Assembly (NCBI GenBank): GCA_902584635.1
Contig: CACIAQ010000006.1
Coordinates: 1 to 64,000, forward strand
DNA length: 64,000 nt
Direction: 5' to 3'
Source: an uncultured Alphaproteobacteria bacterium
GTDB lineage: Bacteria; Pseudomonadota; Alphaproteobacteria; Rhodobacterales; Rhodobacteraceae
Below, piece by piece: positions 30,028 through 40,184 of the stretch; positions within the stretch are counted from its first letter, which is position 1, and each line of letters begins with the position of its first letter. The notes beneath the pieces were generated by a model. It did not search any database. It saw nothing but the letters and a program-made list of their open reading frames with translations, and was not told the DNA's origin. The translations under genes and the position numbers were made by a program.

Positions 30028-31439
30028 TGGAAGGAAATATAATAATTGCAGATGATGATAGGTCACTAAGAATGGTATTAGCTCAGGCCTTATCGCGTGC
30101 TGGGTGTAAAGTAAGGGCGACTGGTACTCTTAGTACTCTATGGCGTTGGCTTGAAGATGGTGAAGGTGAAGTCCTAGTAACTGATGTAATGATGCCCGAT
30201 GGAGATACCATAGAGCTTATACCGAGAATAAAAAAGAAGCGACCAAATATGCCTATAATTGTAATGTCTGCAAAAAATAATCTTAACACTGCTATGAGAG
30301 CAAATCAATTTGGTGCTTATCAATATCTACCGAAACCGTTTGATTTAAAAGATTTAATTTCATCCGTGAATACAGCGATGAAATTGAGGTTAAGTTCTTC
30401 ACTTGATTTGAAAGATAATTTGTCAAGTAACGATAGTCATCTCGAAGATAACTTGCCGATAGTTGGTAGTTCGCCTGTAATGCAGAATATTTACCGAATT
30501 TTATCGAAAGTTATAAATACAGACTTCAATATACTTATAGAGGGAAAATCAGGTACAGGAAAAAATTTAATAGCTCGCGTTCTACATGATTTTGGAACAA
30601 GAAGAGATAAAAAGTTTTTAAGCGTCAATCTTTCTCTAATGTCGTTAAATGAGTTACAGGACATTTTTTCACAGAACTTTTCAAATCAAAGTGCCAGTAA
30701 TGTTGGCACTCTTTTCCTAGATGAAGTAAATAATGCAAATTTTGAGGTTCAAAATTTTATTCTCTCTTTTCTTAACAAAAGAGAATCTTCTGAAACAAAT
30801 GATCACAGTATGAAAATTATAAGCTCCTCTAGACAAGATCTTAAAGAATTTATAGAAAATGGAAAATTCCGTGAGGATCTGTTTTATAGACTAAATGAAG
30901 TTTCAATCATAATCCCATTACTTGATGAAAGATTAGGAGATATCCCAGAGCTTGCTAGTCATTTTTTAAAAGAATTTTCAAAAAGTGGGATGGAGCCAAA
31001 ATCTCTTACAAAAAATTCAGTAGATCTCATAAAAAAGAAAAAATGGACAGGGAATGTTAGAGAGCTTAAAAATTTTATTGGCAGACTTTCACTAGTTTCG
31101 AATACTGAAATTATTGATGAAAAAATAACTAGGCATGAGCTTTCAATGATTACCTCTGAAGAAACTGATTTAAATACTTTGGAAGGATCAAAAATATCGA
31201 AATCACTAGAAATACATTTATCTCATTATTTTCGTTCACTCGGAGACAGTTTGCCGGCCCCTGGTCTATATCAAACAGTTTTAAAAGAAGTAGAGATTCC
31301 ATTAATAAACCTCACGTTAGCTCTATGTGATGGCAATCAAATTAAAGCAGCAAACCTTCTTGGAATTAATAGGAATACATTGAGAAAAAAAATTAAAGAC
31401 TATGATTTAGTTGTTACACGTGGTAAAAAATTGATGTAA
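30027..31439 (+). CDS. ntrC: NtrC-like response regulator with AAA+ domain lacking GAFTGA
   Basis: Receiver VLVTDVMMPDGD, AAA+ Walker A GKSGTGKN, Walker B GTLFLDEV, FIS HTH; follows ntrB. Confidence 0.9.
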   Translation: MEGNIIIADDDRSLRMVLAQALSRAGCKVRATGTLSTLWRWLEDGEGEVLVTDVMMPDGDTIELIPRIKKKRPNMPIIVMSAKNNLNTAMRANQFGAYQYLPKPFDLKDLISSVNTAMKLRLSSSLDLKDNLSSNDSHLEDNLPIVGSSPVMQNIYRILSKVINTDFNILIEGKSGTGKNLIARVLHDFGTRRDKKFLSVNLSLMSLNELQDIFSQNFSNQSASNVGTLFLDEVNNANFEVQNFILSFLNKRESSETNDHSMKIISSSRQDLKEFIENGKFREDLFYRLNEVSIIIPLLDERLGDIPELASHFLKEFSKSGMEPKSLTKNSVDLIKKKKWTGNVRELKNFIGRLSLVSNTEIIDEKITRHELSMITSEETDLNTLEGSKISKSLEIHLSHYFRSLGDSLPAPGLYQTVLKEVEIPLINLTLALCDGNQIKAANLLGINRNTLRKKIKDYDLVVTRGKKLM

Positions 31440-31531
31440 ATTTACAACAAAAGGTCAAAAAGATTGTAAACACGATTAAAAAAAGTGAGGCTACAAATAG
31501 TATTTTAGATAAATTTCTATTTTCTAATCTG

Positions 31532-33727
31532 GTGACTTTTACTGTTGTTTTCTTAGGCCCGCTTCTGTCAATAATAACATTTCTAGCTTTTAGTATTATT
31601 GAGGAGTCCTCTAGGCCAGAGTTATTATCGGCTATCATTATATTAGATTTTCTTTATATCTTAACTGTGGGCGTGTTAATCTTATTCAAGGTTTCAAAGG
31701 TCCTTTCTAATCAAAGAGCTAGAGGAGGGGGGTCATCACTTCATCTCAGGATCACCTCAGTTTTTTCAATATTAGCATTATCTCCTGCAATAATTGTAGC
31801 TGTCTTTGCTACGATATCACTAAACTTTGGGTTGGAAGATTGGTTTTCGGAGAAAGTTCAAAGGGTTGTGGGTAATTCATTGGAGTCCGCTCGTGCGTAT
31901 AAGATGGAACATACAAAAAGCTTGAAAAATGATGCCTTCTGGATGTCAAAAGTTTTAACAGCAGAGAAGCAATTCAGGCCGTTTTTGAGCGATGGAGATT
32001 TACGGAAAATACTTAATGTTAATCAGCAAGAGGGTATATCTAAATCATTTTTAATTAACTACTCTGGCGAACTTAAGGTTAGGGGTGAAAGAAGTTATTT
32101 GTTCGATTTTAAACCAGTAAAAGATTTTGATATGTTGGTTGCTAAAAATGAAGGAATAGCGGTTATTGAGGACCTTGAAAACAATGAGTTTAGAGCAATA
32201 GTTTCGATGGAAGCATTTCCAGACAGACTACTTTATGTAACAAGAAATGTTGATGGAGAGGTTTTAGCTTTATTAGATCAAACAAAAGAGACAGTTATTT
32301 TATATGATAAAATCGAGAAAGAACGAGGACAACTTTTGTTTGAGTTTGGACAGCTTTATTTAGGTTTTTCAATCGTATTGATCTTATCTGCTATATGGTT
32401 TGCTCTCTGGATTGCTGAAAGATTAACAAAGCCCGTAAGCAGTTTAGTAACTGCTGTTGCAAAAGTTGCTGATGGCGATTTTACAGTAGAAGTCTCCGAA
32501 GAAAAAGGCAGAGATGAAGTCGCTATTCTTGGTAAAGTATTTAATAAAATGACCAGGCAAATAAAAAAGCAAAGAGATACACTATTATCTATTAACAGTA
32601 AAACAGAAGAAAAAAAGCGTCAATTCGAAGCAGTTCTTGACGGCGCATCGGGTGGAATAATTGGAACAAACGCTGGTGGAGCAATCGAAGTCATAAATGT
32701 AGCAGCTGAAAAAATATTAGGTTTATCTGACAATGAAGGCTTGACTAAAAATTTAAAAGATATTGCTCCCGAATTTATACCCCTATTTAACAAGGCAATG
32801 TTTCTAGATGCAGGCTCAATAGAAGATGAAGTTGAAATTTTTAGAGAAAATATTAAAGAAAAAATATTTTTAAAAATTTCGATTATAAAATCTGAAGAGG
32901 GACAGCTCGAGGGGTACGTTTTCACATTCGATGATTTAACCGATTTGGTTGCTGCTCAACGCTCTGCAGCATGGGGAGATGTAGCTAGAAGAGTTGCCCA
33001 TGAGGTTAAAAACCCACTTACTCCAATAAAACTGGCTGCTGAAAGGTTAAAAAAGTATTTTTTGAGTTTGAATGAAAAAGATAAAGTTTCTGCTTCCCAA
33101 TATGCAAACATGATTATTAGACAAACAGAAAGTCTAAGTCGATTAGTAACAGAGTTTAGTGATTTTTCTAGACTACCATTGCCAAAAAAAACAGAACTAG
33201 ATTTATGTAAGTTAACAGAAAGTGCAGTTTTGTTACAGAAGGTTGCTTATAAAGAAATTATTTTTAAATTCAGAAAGAGCGAAGATTGCATTTTTATCTT
33301 GGGAGACGGGCAAATGCTTAATCAGGCTTTTTTAAATCTTATTAAAAATTCAATTGAATCAATTAACTCTGCAAAGGATGCAGTATTGATTGATAATAAT
33401 AAATCATATGGTCGGGTAGAAGTAGATATCCGTTCTCAAAATGACGAGGTTTGCGTGACCATTCTGGATAATGGAATTGGATTGCCTAAAAATGTTAATC
33501 GCTTGTTTGAACCATATGTAACGATAAAAAAAGAGGGTACTGGATTGGGATTGTCAATTGTAAAAAAGATTATTGAGGATCATTTGGGTAGCTTGTTTTT
33601 AATACCAGGAAGGAGAATGAAGGGATGTGATCATTTTGGAGCAGAAGCAAAAATAATTCTACCTATCATCAATTCTAAGAAACCAAAACAGGATGCAAGA
33701 CTAAGTCTCAAAGAGGATATGAAATGA
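31532..33727 (+). CDS. ntrY: Sensor histidine kinase NtrY
   Basis: N-terminal TMs, HAMP, PAS, AHEVKNPLTPIKLAAERL, ATPase domain; start codon (GTG 31532) uncertain. Confidence 0.92.
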   Translation: MTFTVVFLGPLLSIITFLAFSIIEESSRPELLSAIIILDFLYILTVGVLILFKVSKVLSNQRARGGGSSLHLRITSVFSILALSPAIIVAVFATISLNFGLEDWFSEKVQRVVGNSLESARAYKMEHTKSLKNDAFWMSKVLTAEKQFRPFLSDGDLRKILNVNQQEGISKSFLINYSGELKVRGERSYLFDFKPVKDFDMLVAKNEGIAVIEDLENNEFRAIVSMEAFPDRLLYVTRNVDGEVLALLDQTKETVILYDKIEKERGQLLFEFGQLYLGFSIVLILSAIWFALWIAERLTKPVSSLVTAVAKVADGDFTVEVSEEKGRDEVAILGKVFNKMTRQIKKQRDTLLSINSKTEEKKRQFEAVLDGASGGIIGTNAGGAIEVINVAAEKILGLSDNEGLTKNLKDIAPEFIPLFNKAMFLDAGSIEDEVEIFRENIKEKIFLKISIIKSEEGQLEGYVFTFDDLTDLVAAQRSAAWGDVARRVAHEVKNPLTPIKLAAERLKKYFLSLNEKDKVSASQYANMIIRQTESLSRLVTEFSDFSRLPLPKKTELDLCKLTESAVLLQKVAYKEIIFKFRKSEDCIFILGDGQMLNQAFLNLIKNSIESINSAKDAVLIDNNKSYGRVEVDIRSQNDEVCVTILDNGIGLPKNVNRLFEPYVTIKKEGTGLGLSIVKKIIEDHLGSLFLIPGRRMKGCDHFGAEAKIILPIINSKKPKQDARLSLKEDMK

Positions 33728-35103
33728 GTTATGTACTAGTAGTCGATGACGAAAAAGATATCAGAGATTTAATAAGTCAAATCTTGTTTGAAGAGGGCCA
33801 TACTGTAAAACTGGCACACAACTCATCCTCAGCTATGGATTACATCAATATTGAAGAGCCAGATCTCATTATATTGGACATTTGGCTCAAAGATAGTGAA
33901 ATGGATGGAATAGAGATACTTAAATCAGTAAAACAAAATAACCCTTTATGCCCTGTTGTTGTTATATCTGGACATGGAAATATAGAAATAGCTGTAGCAG
34001 CTGTAAAACAAGGTGCATACGATTTTATAGAAAAGCCATTTAATACTGATCAACTTTTGTTAGTGATAAATAGAGCCCTAGAAACGTCAAGATTGAGGAA
34101 AGAGGTTTTTTCTCTTCAAAATAAAGAAATAAATGAAAGTAAAATGGTTGGTGGAACGGGTGCTTTTAAAATATTAAAACAAAAGCTAGATAAGTTGATT
34201 AAGTCGAATGGACGAATCCTTATCTCAGGTCCGTCTGGGTCTGGAAAAGAAATTGCCGCAAGATATATTCATCAATATTCTCAACGAGCAAATAATAGGT
34301 TTTTAACCGTTGCTTGTGCGTCTATTCAATCCGAAAAAATGGAAGAGCTTCTATTTGGTCAAGAGTTTGATGGTAAAGTAAGTCCAGGTCTTTTTGAAAG
34401 AGCACACGGAGGAACATTGTTTTTTGATGAAGTTGCAGAACTACCTATTGGAACACAAGCAAAAATTTTAAGGATTTTGGTTAATCAAGTTTTCACAAGG
34501 GTAGGAGGAAAGAATATTGTAAGAGTTAATTGTAGAATCATTTCCTCTACCTCCAAGGATTTAGCCTATGAGATAGAGAATGGAAACTTTAAAGAGGAGC
34601 TTTTTCATAGGTTCAACGTGGTCCCAATAAGAATCCCATCTCTTGAAGAGAGAATTCTCGATATACCGTTGCTATCTGCTTATTTCATCGACTGGTTGGC
34701 TATTAATGAAGGCTTGCCAAATAAACAGTTAACTGAAGCTGCTGTTAGAAAGTTACAAAATATGAGCTGGCCAGGAAATATAAGGCAGTTAAAAAATACT
34801 ATTGAAAGAGCGCTAATCTTAGGTTCAAGTAAAACTTTTCTAAACGCCGATGATATTTTTGAATTCGTTGGGAGAGAAAAAAGTAATTTTCAGAGTAATG
34901 TCTTGGATTTTAATAGTGATTTTTTCGTTGAAAAATCACTCAGGTCTGCAAGAGAAGAATTTGAAAGAGCTTATTTGACCTTTCAAATCAGTAAGTTTGG
35001 TGGAAATGTATCTAAAACAGCTAGCTATGTTGGTATGGAAAGATCTGCGCTTCACAGAAAAATGAAATTATTAAATATTGAAAGTACACTTAAAGACAAA
35101 TAA
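33724..35103 (+). CDS. ntrX: NtrX-like response regulator
   Basis: Receiver LIILDIWLKDSEMDGIEIL, AAA+ GPSGSGKE, GGTLFFDEVAELP, C-terminal HTH; ATGA overlap with ntrY. Confidence 0.93.
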   Translation: MSYVLVVDDEKDIRDLISQILFEEGHTVKLAHNSSSAMDYINIEEPDLIILDIWLKDSEMDGIEILKSVKQNNPLCPVVVISGHGNIEIAVAAVKQGAYDFIEKPFNTDQLLLVINRALETSRLRKEVFSLQNKEINESKMVGGTGAFKILKQKLDKLIKSNGRILISGPSGSGKEIAARYIHQYSQRANNRFLTVACASIQSEKMEELLFGQEFDGKVSPGLFERAHGGTLFFDEVAELPIGTQAKILRILVNQVFTRVGGKNIVRVNCRIISSTSKDLAYEIENGNFKEELFHRFNVVPIRIPSLEERILDIPLLSAYFIDWLAINEGLPNKQLTEAAVRKLQNMSWPGNIRQLKNTIERALILGSSKTFLNADDIFEFVGREKSNFQSNVLDFNSDFFVEKSLRSAREEFERAYLTFQISKFGGNVSKTASYVGMERSALHRKMKLLNIESTLKDK

Positions 35104-35124
35104 GGATCTCTTAGGGGAAATATA

Positions 35125-36504
35125 ATGAAAATTATAGTTTGTGGGGCCGGTCAAGTAGGATTGCAAATCGCGAAGCATCTTTCTGATGAAAGGATGGACG
35201 TTATAGTTATTGATAAATCATCTTACCTTATAAAGAAAGTGATTGATGAGCTAGATGTTGCTGCAATCTGTGGCTACGCTTCTTACCCTAACGTTTTAGA
35301 ACGTGCAGGAGCTCACGATGCAGATATGATTATAGCAGCTACAATGTCTGATGAAGTTAATATGGTTATTTGTCAAATTGCACATTCTATATTCTCTATT
35401 CCAAGAAAAATCGCTAGGATAAGATCAGATTTTTACCTTGAAGAAAATTATTCCAGTTTTTATCGCTCTGATCATCTTCCAATAGACGAGATAATTTCTC
35501 CAGAGAAGGAGATAGCCGAAGGTTTGCTAAAAAGGCTAGGAGTTCCGGTAGCTTTCGAGGTTACAGAGTTTTTAGATGGAGCTGCCGTTTTAGTTGGACT
35601 TACTTTAAAAGAGGAATGCGCCGTATTATCGACACCCTTGCGTCAGTTATCTGAACTTTTTTCAACACTGAATGCAATTGTTGTTGGTATAATAAGAGAA
35701 AATAATCTTTTTGTTCCAAATCCTGAAGATGAATTGCAAACTAATGACAGCATATATATTTTTAGCGACAAAAGAGACTTAAACCGTACAATTGAGATCT
35801 TTGATAAAAAAAGTTTTATCGGTAAGTCAATAGTAATTCTTGGGATGGGTGCTATCGGTCTTAATGTTGCTCGGATGTTAGAAAATAAGAAAAATGAAGG
35901 TATAAACGTAAAGGTTATTGAGAAAATTAAAGATAGGGCAGTAGATGCAGCTGATTTGCTTGAAAAGACGGTAGTATTAAATGGAGATGGTCTTGATACA
36001 GAGATTCTAGATGAAGCTAACGTTGGTTTAGCAGATTTCTTTGTAGCTTTAACCGATGATGATAAAACAAATTTGATATCTTGTGCAAAAGCAAAGTCGC
36101 ATGGGTGTAAGTTTACGATGGCATTAATTAATGATCCCTCATTGGATAAAATGATCGCTACTATGGGGATTGATTCTTTTATTAGTCCAAAGTCTATTAC
36201 TGTTTCTTCGATTTTACGTCATATAAGGCACGGCATGGTGAGGTCGGTATATTCTATTGGAAATGGAGAAGCAGAGGTTTTAGAATTTCGAGTGCTTGAA
36301 TCTTCACCAATTGCGGGTAAAACTCTTAAAGACATAGACTTTCCTAAAGACTCCTTGGCTGGATTGTTAAAAAAAGAAGCAGAGGTTTTAGTTCCTAGGA
36401 GTGATACCAAATTCGAAACAGGAGATGTGTTGACTGTTTTTTGTTTAAGGGGTGATATAAGTAAGGTAGAAAATTTGTTTCAAGTGGGCGTAGACTTTTT
36501 TTGA
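35125..36504 (+). CDS. trkA: Trk potassium uptake regulator TrkA
   Basis: MKIIVCGAGQVGLQIAKHLSDE...; duplicated TrkA-N/TrkA-C domains. Confidence 0.95.
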   Translation: MKIIVCGAGQVGLQIAKHLSDERMDVIVIDKSSYLIKKVIDELDVAAICGYASYPNVLERAGAHDADMIIAATMSDEVNMVICQIAHSIFSIPRKIARIRSDFYLEENYSSFYRSDHLPIDEIISPEKEIAEGLLKRLGVPVAFEVTEFLDGAAVLVGLTLKEECAVLSTPLRQLSELFSTLNAIVVGIIRENNLFVPNPEDELQTNDSIYIFSDKRDLNRTIEIFDKKSFIGKSIVILGMGAIGLNVARMLENKKNEGINVKVIEKIKDRAVDAADLLEKTVVLNGDGLDTEILDEANVGLADFFVALTDDDKTNLISCAKAKSHGCKFTMALINDPSLDKMIATMGIDSFISPKSITVSSILRHIRHGMVRSVYSIGNGEAEVLEFRVLESSPIAGKTLKDIDFPKDSLAGLLKKEAEVLVPRSDTKFETGDVLTVFCLRGDISKVENLFQVGVDFF

Positions 36505-36545
36505 AAAAGTGCTAATTTAGCACTAATAACAAGTGGCAGTTGAAA

Positions 36546-36788
36546 ATGGCGTCATCGCAATCAAATTTACAAGATACGTTTCTTAACTCTGTTAGAAAGA
36601 GTAAAAATCCAGTAACACTGTTTTTGGTGAATGGAGTAAAGCTTCAAGGTATTATAACGTGGTTTGATAATTTTTCTGTTCTTTTGAGAAGAGAGGGTAC
36701 GGTACAGCTTGTTTACAAACATGCTATTTCAACCATAATGCCATCTCTACCCCTTGACCTTATAGGTGAGGATGCTGAGGAAGGATAA
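36546..36788 (+). CDS. hfq: RNA chaperone Hfq
   Basis: [60 protein letters not shown]. Confidence 0.97.
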   Translation: MASSQSNLQDTFLNSVRKSKNPVTLFLVNGVKLQGIITWFDNFSVLLRREGTVQLVYKHAISTIMPSLPLDLIGEDAEEG

Positions 36789-36798
36789 TAGTTAGAGT

Positions 36799-38043
36799 TT
36801 GCGTACTTACGTTATTTCTATAATTTTTCAGAGCCAATCAAAAAATTATGTAAAGGATGAATTTTTTAAATTAGCAAACTCTTTAAGTGCTTTGAAAATT
36901 ATAGACAATTGTGTAATTGTTTTATCTAAAAGTGATCCAGCTTTCTATATTTCAAAAGGGCACTTGCAGAGAATTAGAGGTTTTGTTTTAGAAAATAAAA
37001 TCGGGCTTCTCCTGGTTGATAGCCTCCTGACACCTGTTCAGCAAAGAAATCTCGAAAAAAAACTTATGGTAAAAGTTTTGGATAGAACTGGCTTAGTTTT
37101 GGAAATTTTTGGAAGCAGAGCCCAATCTAGCGAGGGAATGCTTCAAGTGGAGTTAGCACATCTGTTACACCAAAAGTCTAGATTAGTTAGAAGCTGGACA
37201 CATCTTGAAAGGCAAAGAGGTGGAAAAGGGTTTCTTGGTGGGCCTGGGGAAACTCAGATTGAATCTGACCGGAGAGTCCTGGCCTCAAAAATCGTCAATA
37301 TAAGGAAATCTATAAGGAAGGTTAAAAATACTAGATGTGTGCAAAGGAGCTTAAGACAAAAAAATAATATACCATTAGTGTCTTTTGTAGGTTATACAAA
37401 TGCAGGAAAATCAACACTTTTCAATGTATTCCCAAATAAGAAAACAAAATCAGAAGATAGACTCTTTTCTACTCTTGACCCTTTTTTGAAAAAGTGCGGA
37501 TTACCAAAAAAAGAATATATTATTTCAGATACTGTGGGTTTTATTAGGGATCTTCCTACTTCTTTGGTAGTTGCGTTTAGAGCAACATTAGAGGAAATTA
37601 GTATTTCTGATCTTATTGTGCATGTAGTAGACGTATCGGATGAGTATGCAGATAAAAATGCTCAGGTTGTTTATAGCACATTAGAAGAATTGGGTATAGA
37701 CACTGGAAATGAAAATCGGATTATAGAAGTCCACAACAAAATAGACATCAGTGAACAGCAAAGATTTTCTCCGTTTTTAAAATCTTTAACAAAGGATAAA
37801 ATATTCGCAATTTCTGCAGAAAAAAAACGAGGTCTAGAAAAGCTTTTCCAAGGAATTGAGATAAATTTGTATAAACATAAAGTTGTAGAAAATATTATTT
37901 TGGGTGCACATGAAACTGAAAAATTAAAGTGGCTCTATCAGAAACAGCTTGTTAAAAATTCTGAATTGAATGAAAACAGAATTAGGCTTGAATTAATTTG
38001 GGATAATGATGAAAAACAAAAGTTTAGTGAAAGCTTCGTGTAG
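36799..38043 (+). CDS. hflX: GTPase HflX
   Basis: VQVELAHLLHQKSRLVRSWTHLERQRGG...GGPGETQIE, G1 GYTNAGKSTLFN; follows hfq. Confidence 0.94.
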   Translation: MRTYVISIIFQSQSKNYVKDEFFKLANSLSALKIIDNCVIVLSKSDPAFYISKGHLQRIRGFVLENKIGLLLVDSLLTPVQQRNLEKKLMVKVLDRTGLVLEIFGSRAQSSEGMLQVELAHLLHQKSRLVRSWTHLERQRGGKGFLGGPGETQIESDRRVLASKIVNIRKSIRKVKNTRCVQRSLRQKNNIPLVSFVGYTNAGKSTLFNVFPNKKTKSEDRLFSTLDPFLKKCGLPKKEYIISDTVGFIRDLPTSLVVAFRATLEEISISDLIVHVVDVSDEYADKNAQVVYSTLEELGIDTGNENRIIEVHNKIDISEQQRFSPFLKSLTKDKIFAISAEKKRGLEKLFQGIEINLYKHKVVENIILGAHETEKLKWLYQKQLVKNSELNENRIRLELIWDNDEKQKFSESFV

Positions 38044-38600
38044 ACGGTTTTATGATTTGAAAGAAAGGAAAGATATCGTTATCTTTTGGAAAAGTGTAGT
38101 TAGGATGGCGTAATGCTATTGAGTTGAGTTTATCATTAAATGTGAGTACTGGATGATCTATTTCTTGAAACGCTTCAGCAATAAGAGAAGAACAAATTGC
38201 TGTTGTAGGATCTCCCGAGCCGATCCCAATTAAGTTTCTTCTGAACTTTTTTGGAACTGGTCAGTTTGAGTATGAATATCTAATAAGATCTAAGATATTT
38301 TTTAAATCGTATTTTGAGCCTATTTTTTTTAAATGGTTAATAAGAATTATTTTTTTTTGTTATTTAAGAATATAGCTCTACAAATTCTTAAGTTATGTTC
38401 CTTATACATATTGAGGTTATTATACTTGCACCCTTCAATAGCTCTACCTCAATTAGACCATACACAAATGCCTCTGTTTTACCAATAAAAATTGCTGCTG
38501 GGACCAATTAGATCCAGTTATAAATTGTATAGCACTAACTGCTCTACTTTGTCCCTATACTAAAATCACATCCCCAGGTTTCAAAGCGGATTTATATCTT
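38024..38600 (-). pseudogene. Degraded YiiX/YaeF-type permuted papain-like amidase
   Basis: Reverse strand reads YKSALKPGDVILV*GQSRAVSAIQFITGSNWS, then (shifted) AFVYGLIEVELLKGASIITSICIR, then FRRNLIGIGSGDPTTAICSSLIAEAFQEIDHPVL...IALRHPNYTFPKDNDIFPFFQIIKPST. Family-like blocks in order, with in-frame TAG at 38555-38557 and frameshifts. Confidence 0.7.
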
Positions 38601-38696
38601 TAATGCTAATCCTGAAATAGGCATCCACATAAATATGTTCTTTCGTAAGAAACTTCGCTAATTGAATTCCAATGAATAGTAATTGCAAGGGTTAAG

Positions 38697-39275
38697 CTAG
38701 CTCTCCATAAGCTGTCGCCAGTGTACTCTACAAAGAGACTCATATAAATCATTTCCTCCGATTTGTATTTGGGACCCATCTTTAACAGGTTTATTGTTTG
38801 CCGATTTTCTTACAACCATGGTTGCTTTTTTCCCGCAATGGCATATTGTTTTTATTTCTTTTAGTTCATCAGCCAAACCGAGGAGAGCAGATGACCCTGG
38901 AAATAAATTACCCTGAAAGTCAACCCGTAGTCCGTAACACAAAACTGGTAGAAAGAGGTCATCAACAGCTCTTGCCAGTTGCCAAACTTGTTCTTTGGTT
39001 AAGAACTGGGCTTCATCAATTAAAACACATGCAATTAGAGAACTTTTTTGCTTTGATTTCACTAGGTTATATAAGTTTTGTCTATTGTTAAATGTATCAG
39101 CTCGCTTTTTTATTCCTATCCTACTAGCTATTTTCCCTTCACCGGATCTATTGTCAATTTCTGCTGTTAAAAGGTAGGGTACCATTCCTCTTTCCTCATA
39201 GTTATGCGCAGCTTGTAACAGAATTGTTGATTTTCCTGCATTCATAGTTGAATAATTGAAAAATAACTTAGCCAT
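38697..39275 (-). CDS. tdk: Thymidine kinase
   Basis: LFFNYSTMNAGKSTILLQAAHNYEERG, IDEAQFL, Zn-ligand CHCGKKATM. Confidence 0.95.
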   Translation of the reverse strand: MAKLFFNYSTMNAGKSTILLQAAHNYEERGMVPYLLTAEIDNRSGEGKIASRIGIKKRADTFNNRQNLYNLVKSKQKSSLIACVLIDEAQFLTKEQVWQLARAVDDLFLPVLCYGLRVDFQGNLFPGSSALLGLADELKEIKTICHCGKKATMVVRKSANNKPVKDGSQIQIGGNDLYESLCRVHWRQLMES

Positions 39276-39278
39276 AAT

Positions 39279-40103
39279 TCATCCTAATTCTAAAATCTCA
39301 CGTGCTTTTTTCCAAGAAGCTACAGGTCTATTGTATTGTTCACAAAGTTCTTTAGCAATCTTTACTAAGCTAGCATTTGAAGGTGCCAATGTCTTTTTAT
39401 CAACTCTGATGTTATCTTCCAATCCAGTTCTAACGTGTCCCCCCAATTTTATGCACCATTCATTTAAAATTCTCTGGTTTTTACCAATCCCTGCTCCACA
39501 CCATAAAGCTTTTGGTAAAAGTCGATTAACTGTTTTTATATAATATTCAAAAACATCAAAATCTGCCGGCATAGCATTTTTTACCCCCATAACAAATTGA
39601 ATATACAAATTTCCTTTTAATTTGTTCTGTTTAGCCAAACTAGCTGCTTGATAAATATGAGATAAATCAAATATCTCTATTTCAGGTTTAACAGAATTTC
39701 TAATCATTTCTTCCGCTAGCCAATCAACAAGATCTGGAGGATTCTCGTAAACTCTTGTTGGAAAATTGTTTGAGCCAACAGTTAACGAAGCCATGTCTGG
39801 TCTTAGACTCAGCATTTTACCTCGGTCAAAACCATGGCCTGAGCGACCACCCGTAGAAAGTTGGATTATCATCCCGGGACAATGGTTCTCAATACCTTCT
39901 TTCAATCTTCTATATTTATCGGGATCGATGCTGGGTGTCCCATCATCATTACGAACATGACAATGGGCTATGCTTGCGCCTAATTCATAGCATTCTTGGG
40001 TGCTTTCTATCTGTTCCGATATGCTTATTGGCACTGCAGGGTTATCTTCTTTTGTAGGGACAGAGCCTGTAATTGCAACACATATGATACATGGATCCTT
40101 CAT
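39279..40103 (-). CDS. BKACE family (3-keto-5-aminohexanoate cleavage enzyme, DUF849)
   Basis: AITGSVPTKEDNPAVPISISEQIESTQECYELGASIAHCHVRNDDGTPS, STGGRSG, GGHVRTGLEDNI. Confidence 0.93.
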   Translation of the reverse strand: MKDPCIICVAITGSVPTKEDNPAVPISISEQIESTQECYELGASIAHCHVRNDDGTPSIDPDKYRRLKEGIENHCPGMIIQLSTGGRSGHGFDRGKMLSLRPDMASLTVGSNNFPTRVYENPPDLVDWLAEEMIRNSVKPEIEIFDLSHIYQAASLAKQNKLKGNLYIQFVMGVKNAMPADFDVFEYYIKTVNRLLPKALWCGAGIGKNQRILNEWCIKLGGHVRTGLEDNIRVDKKTLAPSNASLVKIAKELCEQYNRPVASWKKAREILELG

Positions 40104-40184
40104 CCCTGTAATATAGGTTGAAATAAGGTAAATTAAAAATAAAATATCGGTGGATTATGTGTTCTTATCTTATTAAGGTTAATC

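Noticed and set aside
36508-36524. Hairpin AGTGCTA-ATT-TAGCACT between trkA and hfq
   Set aside because: Perfect but short; no T-tract on the + strand (only on the minus-strand side), so not called as a terminator of this operon.
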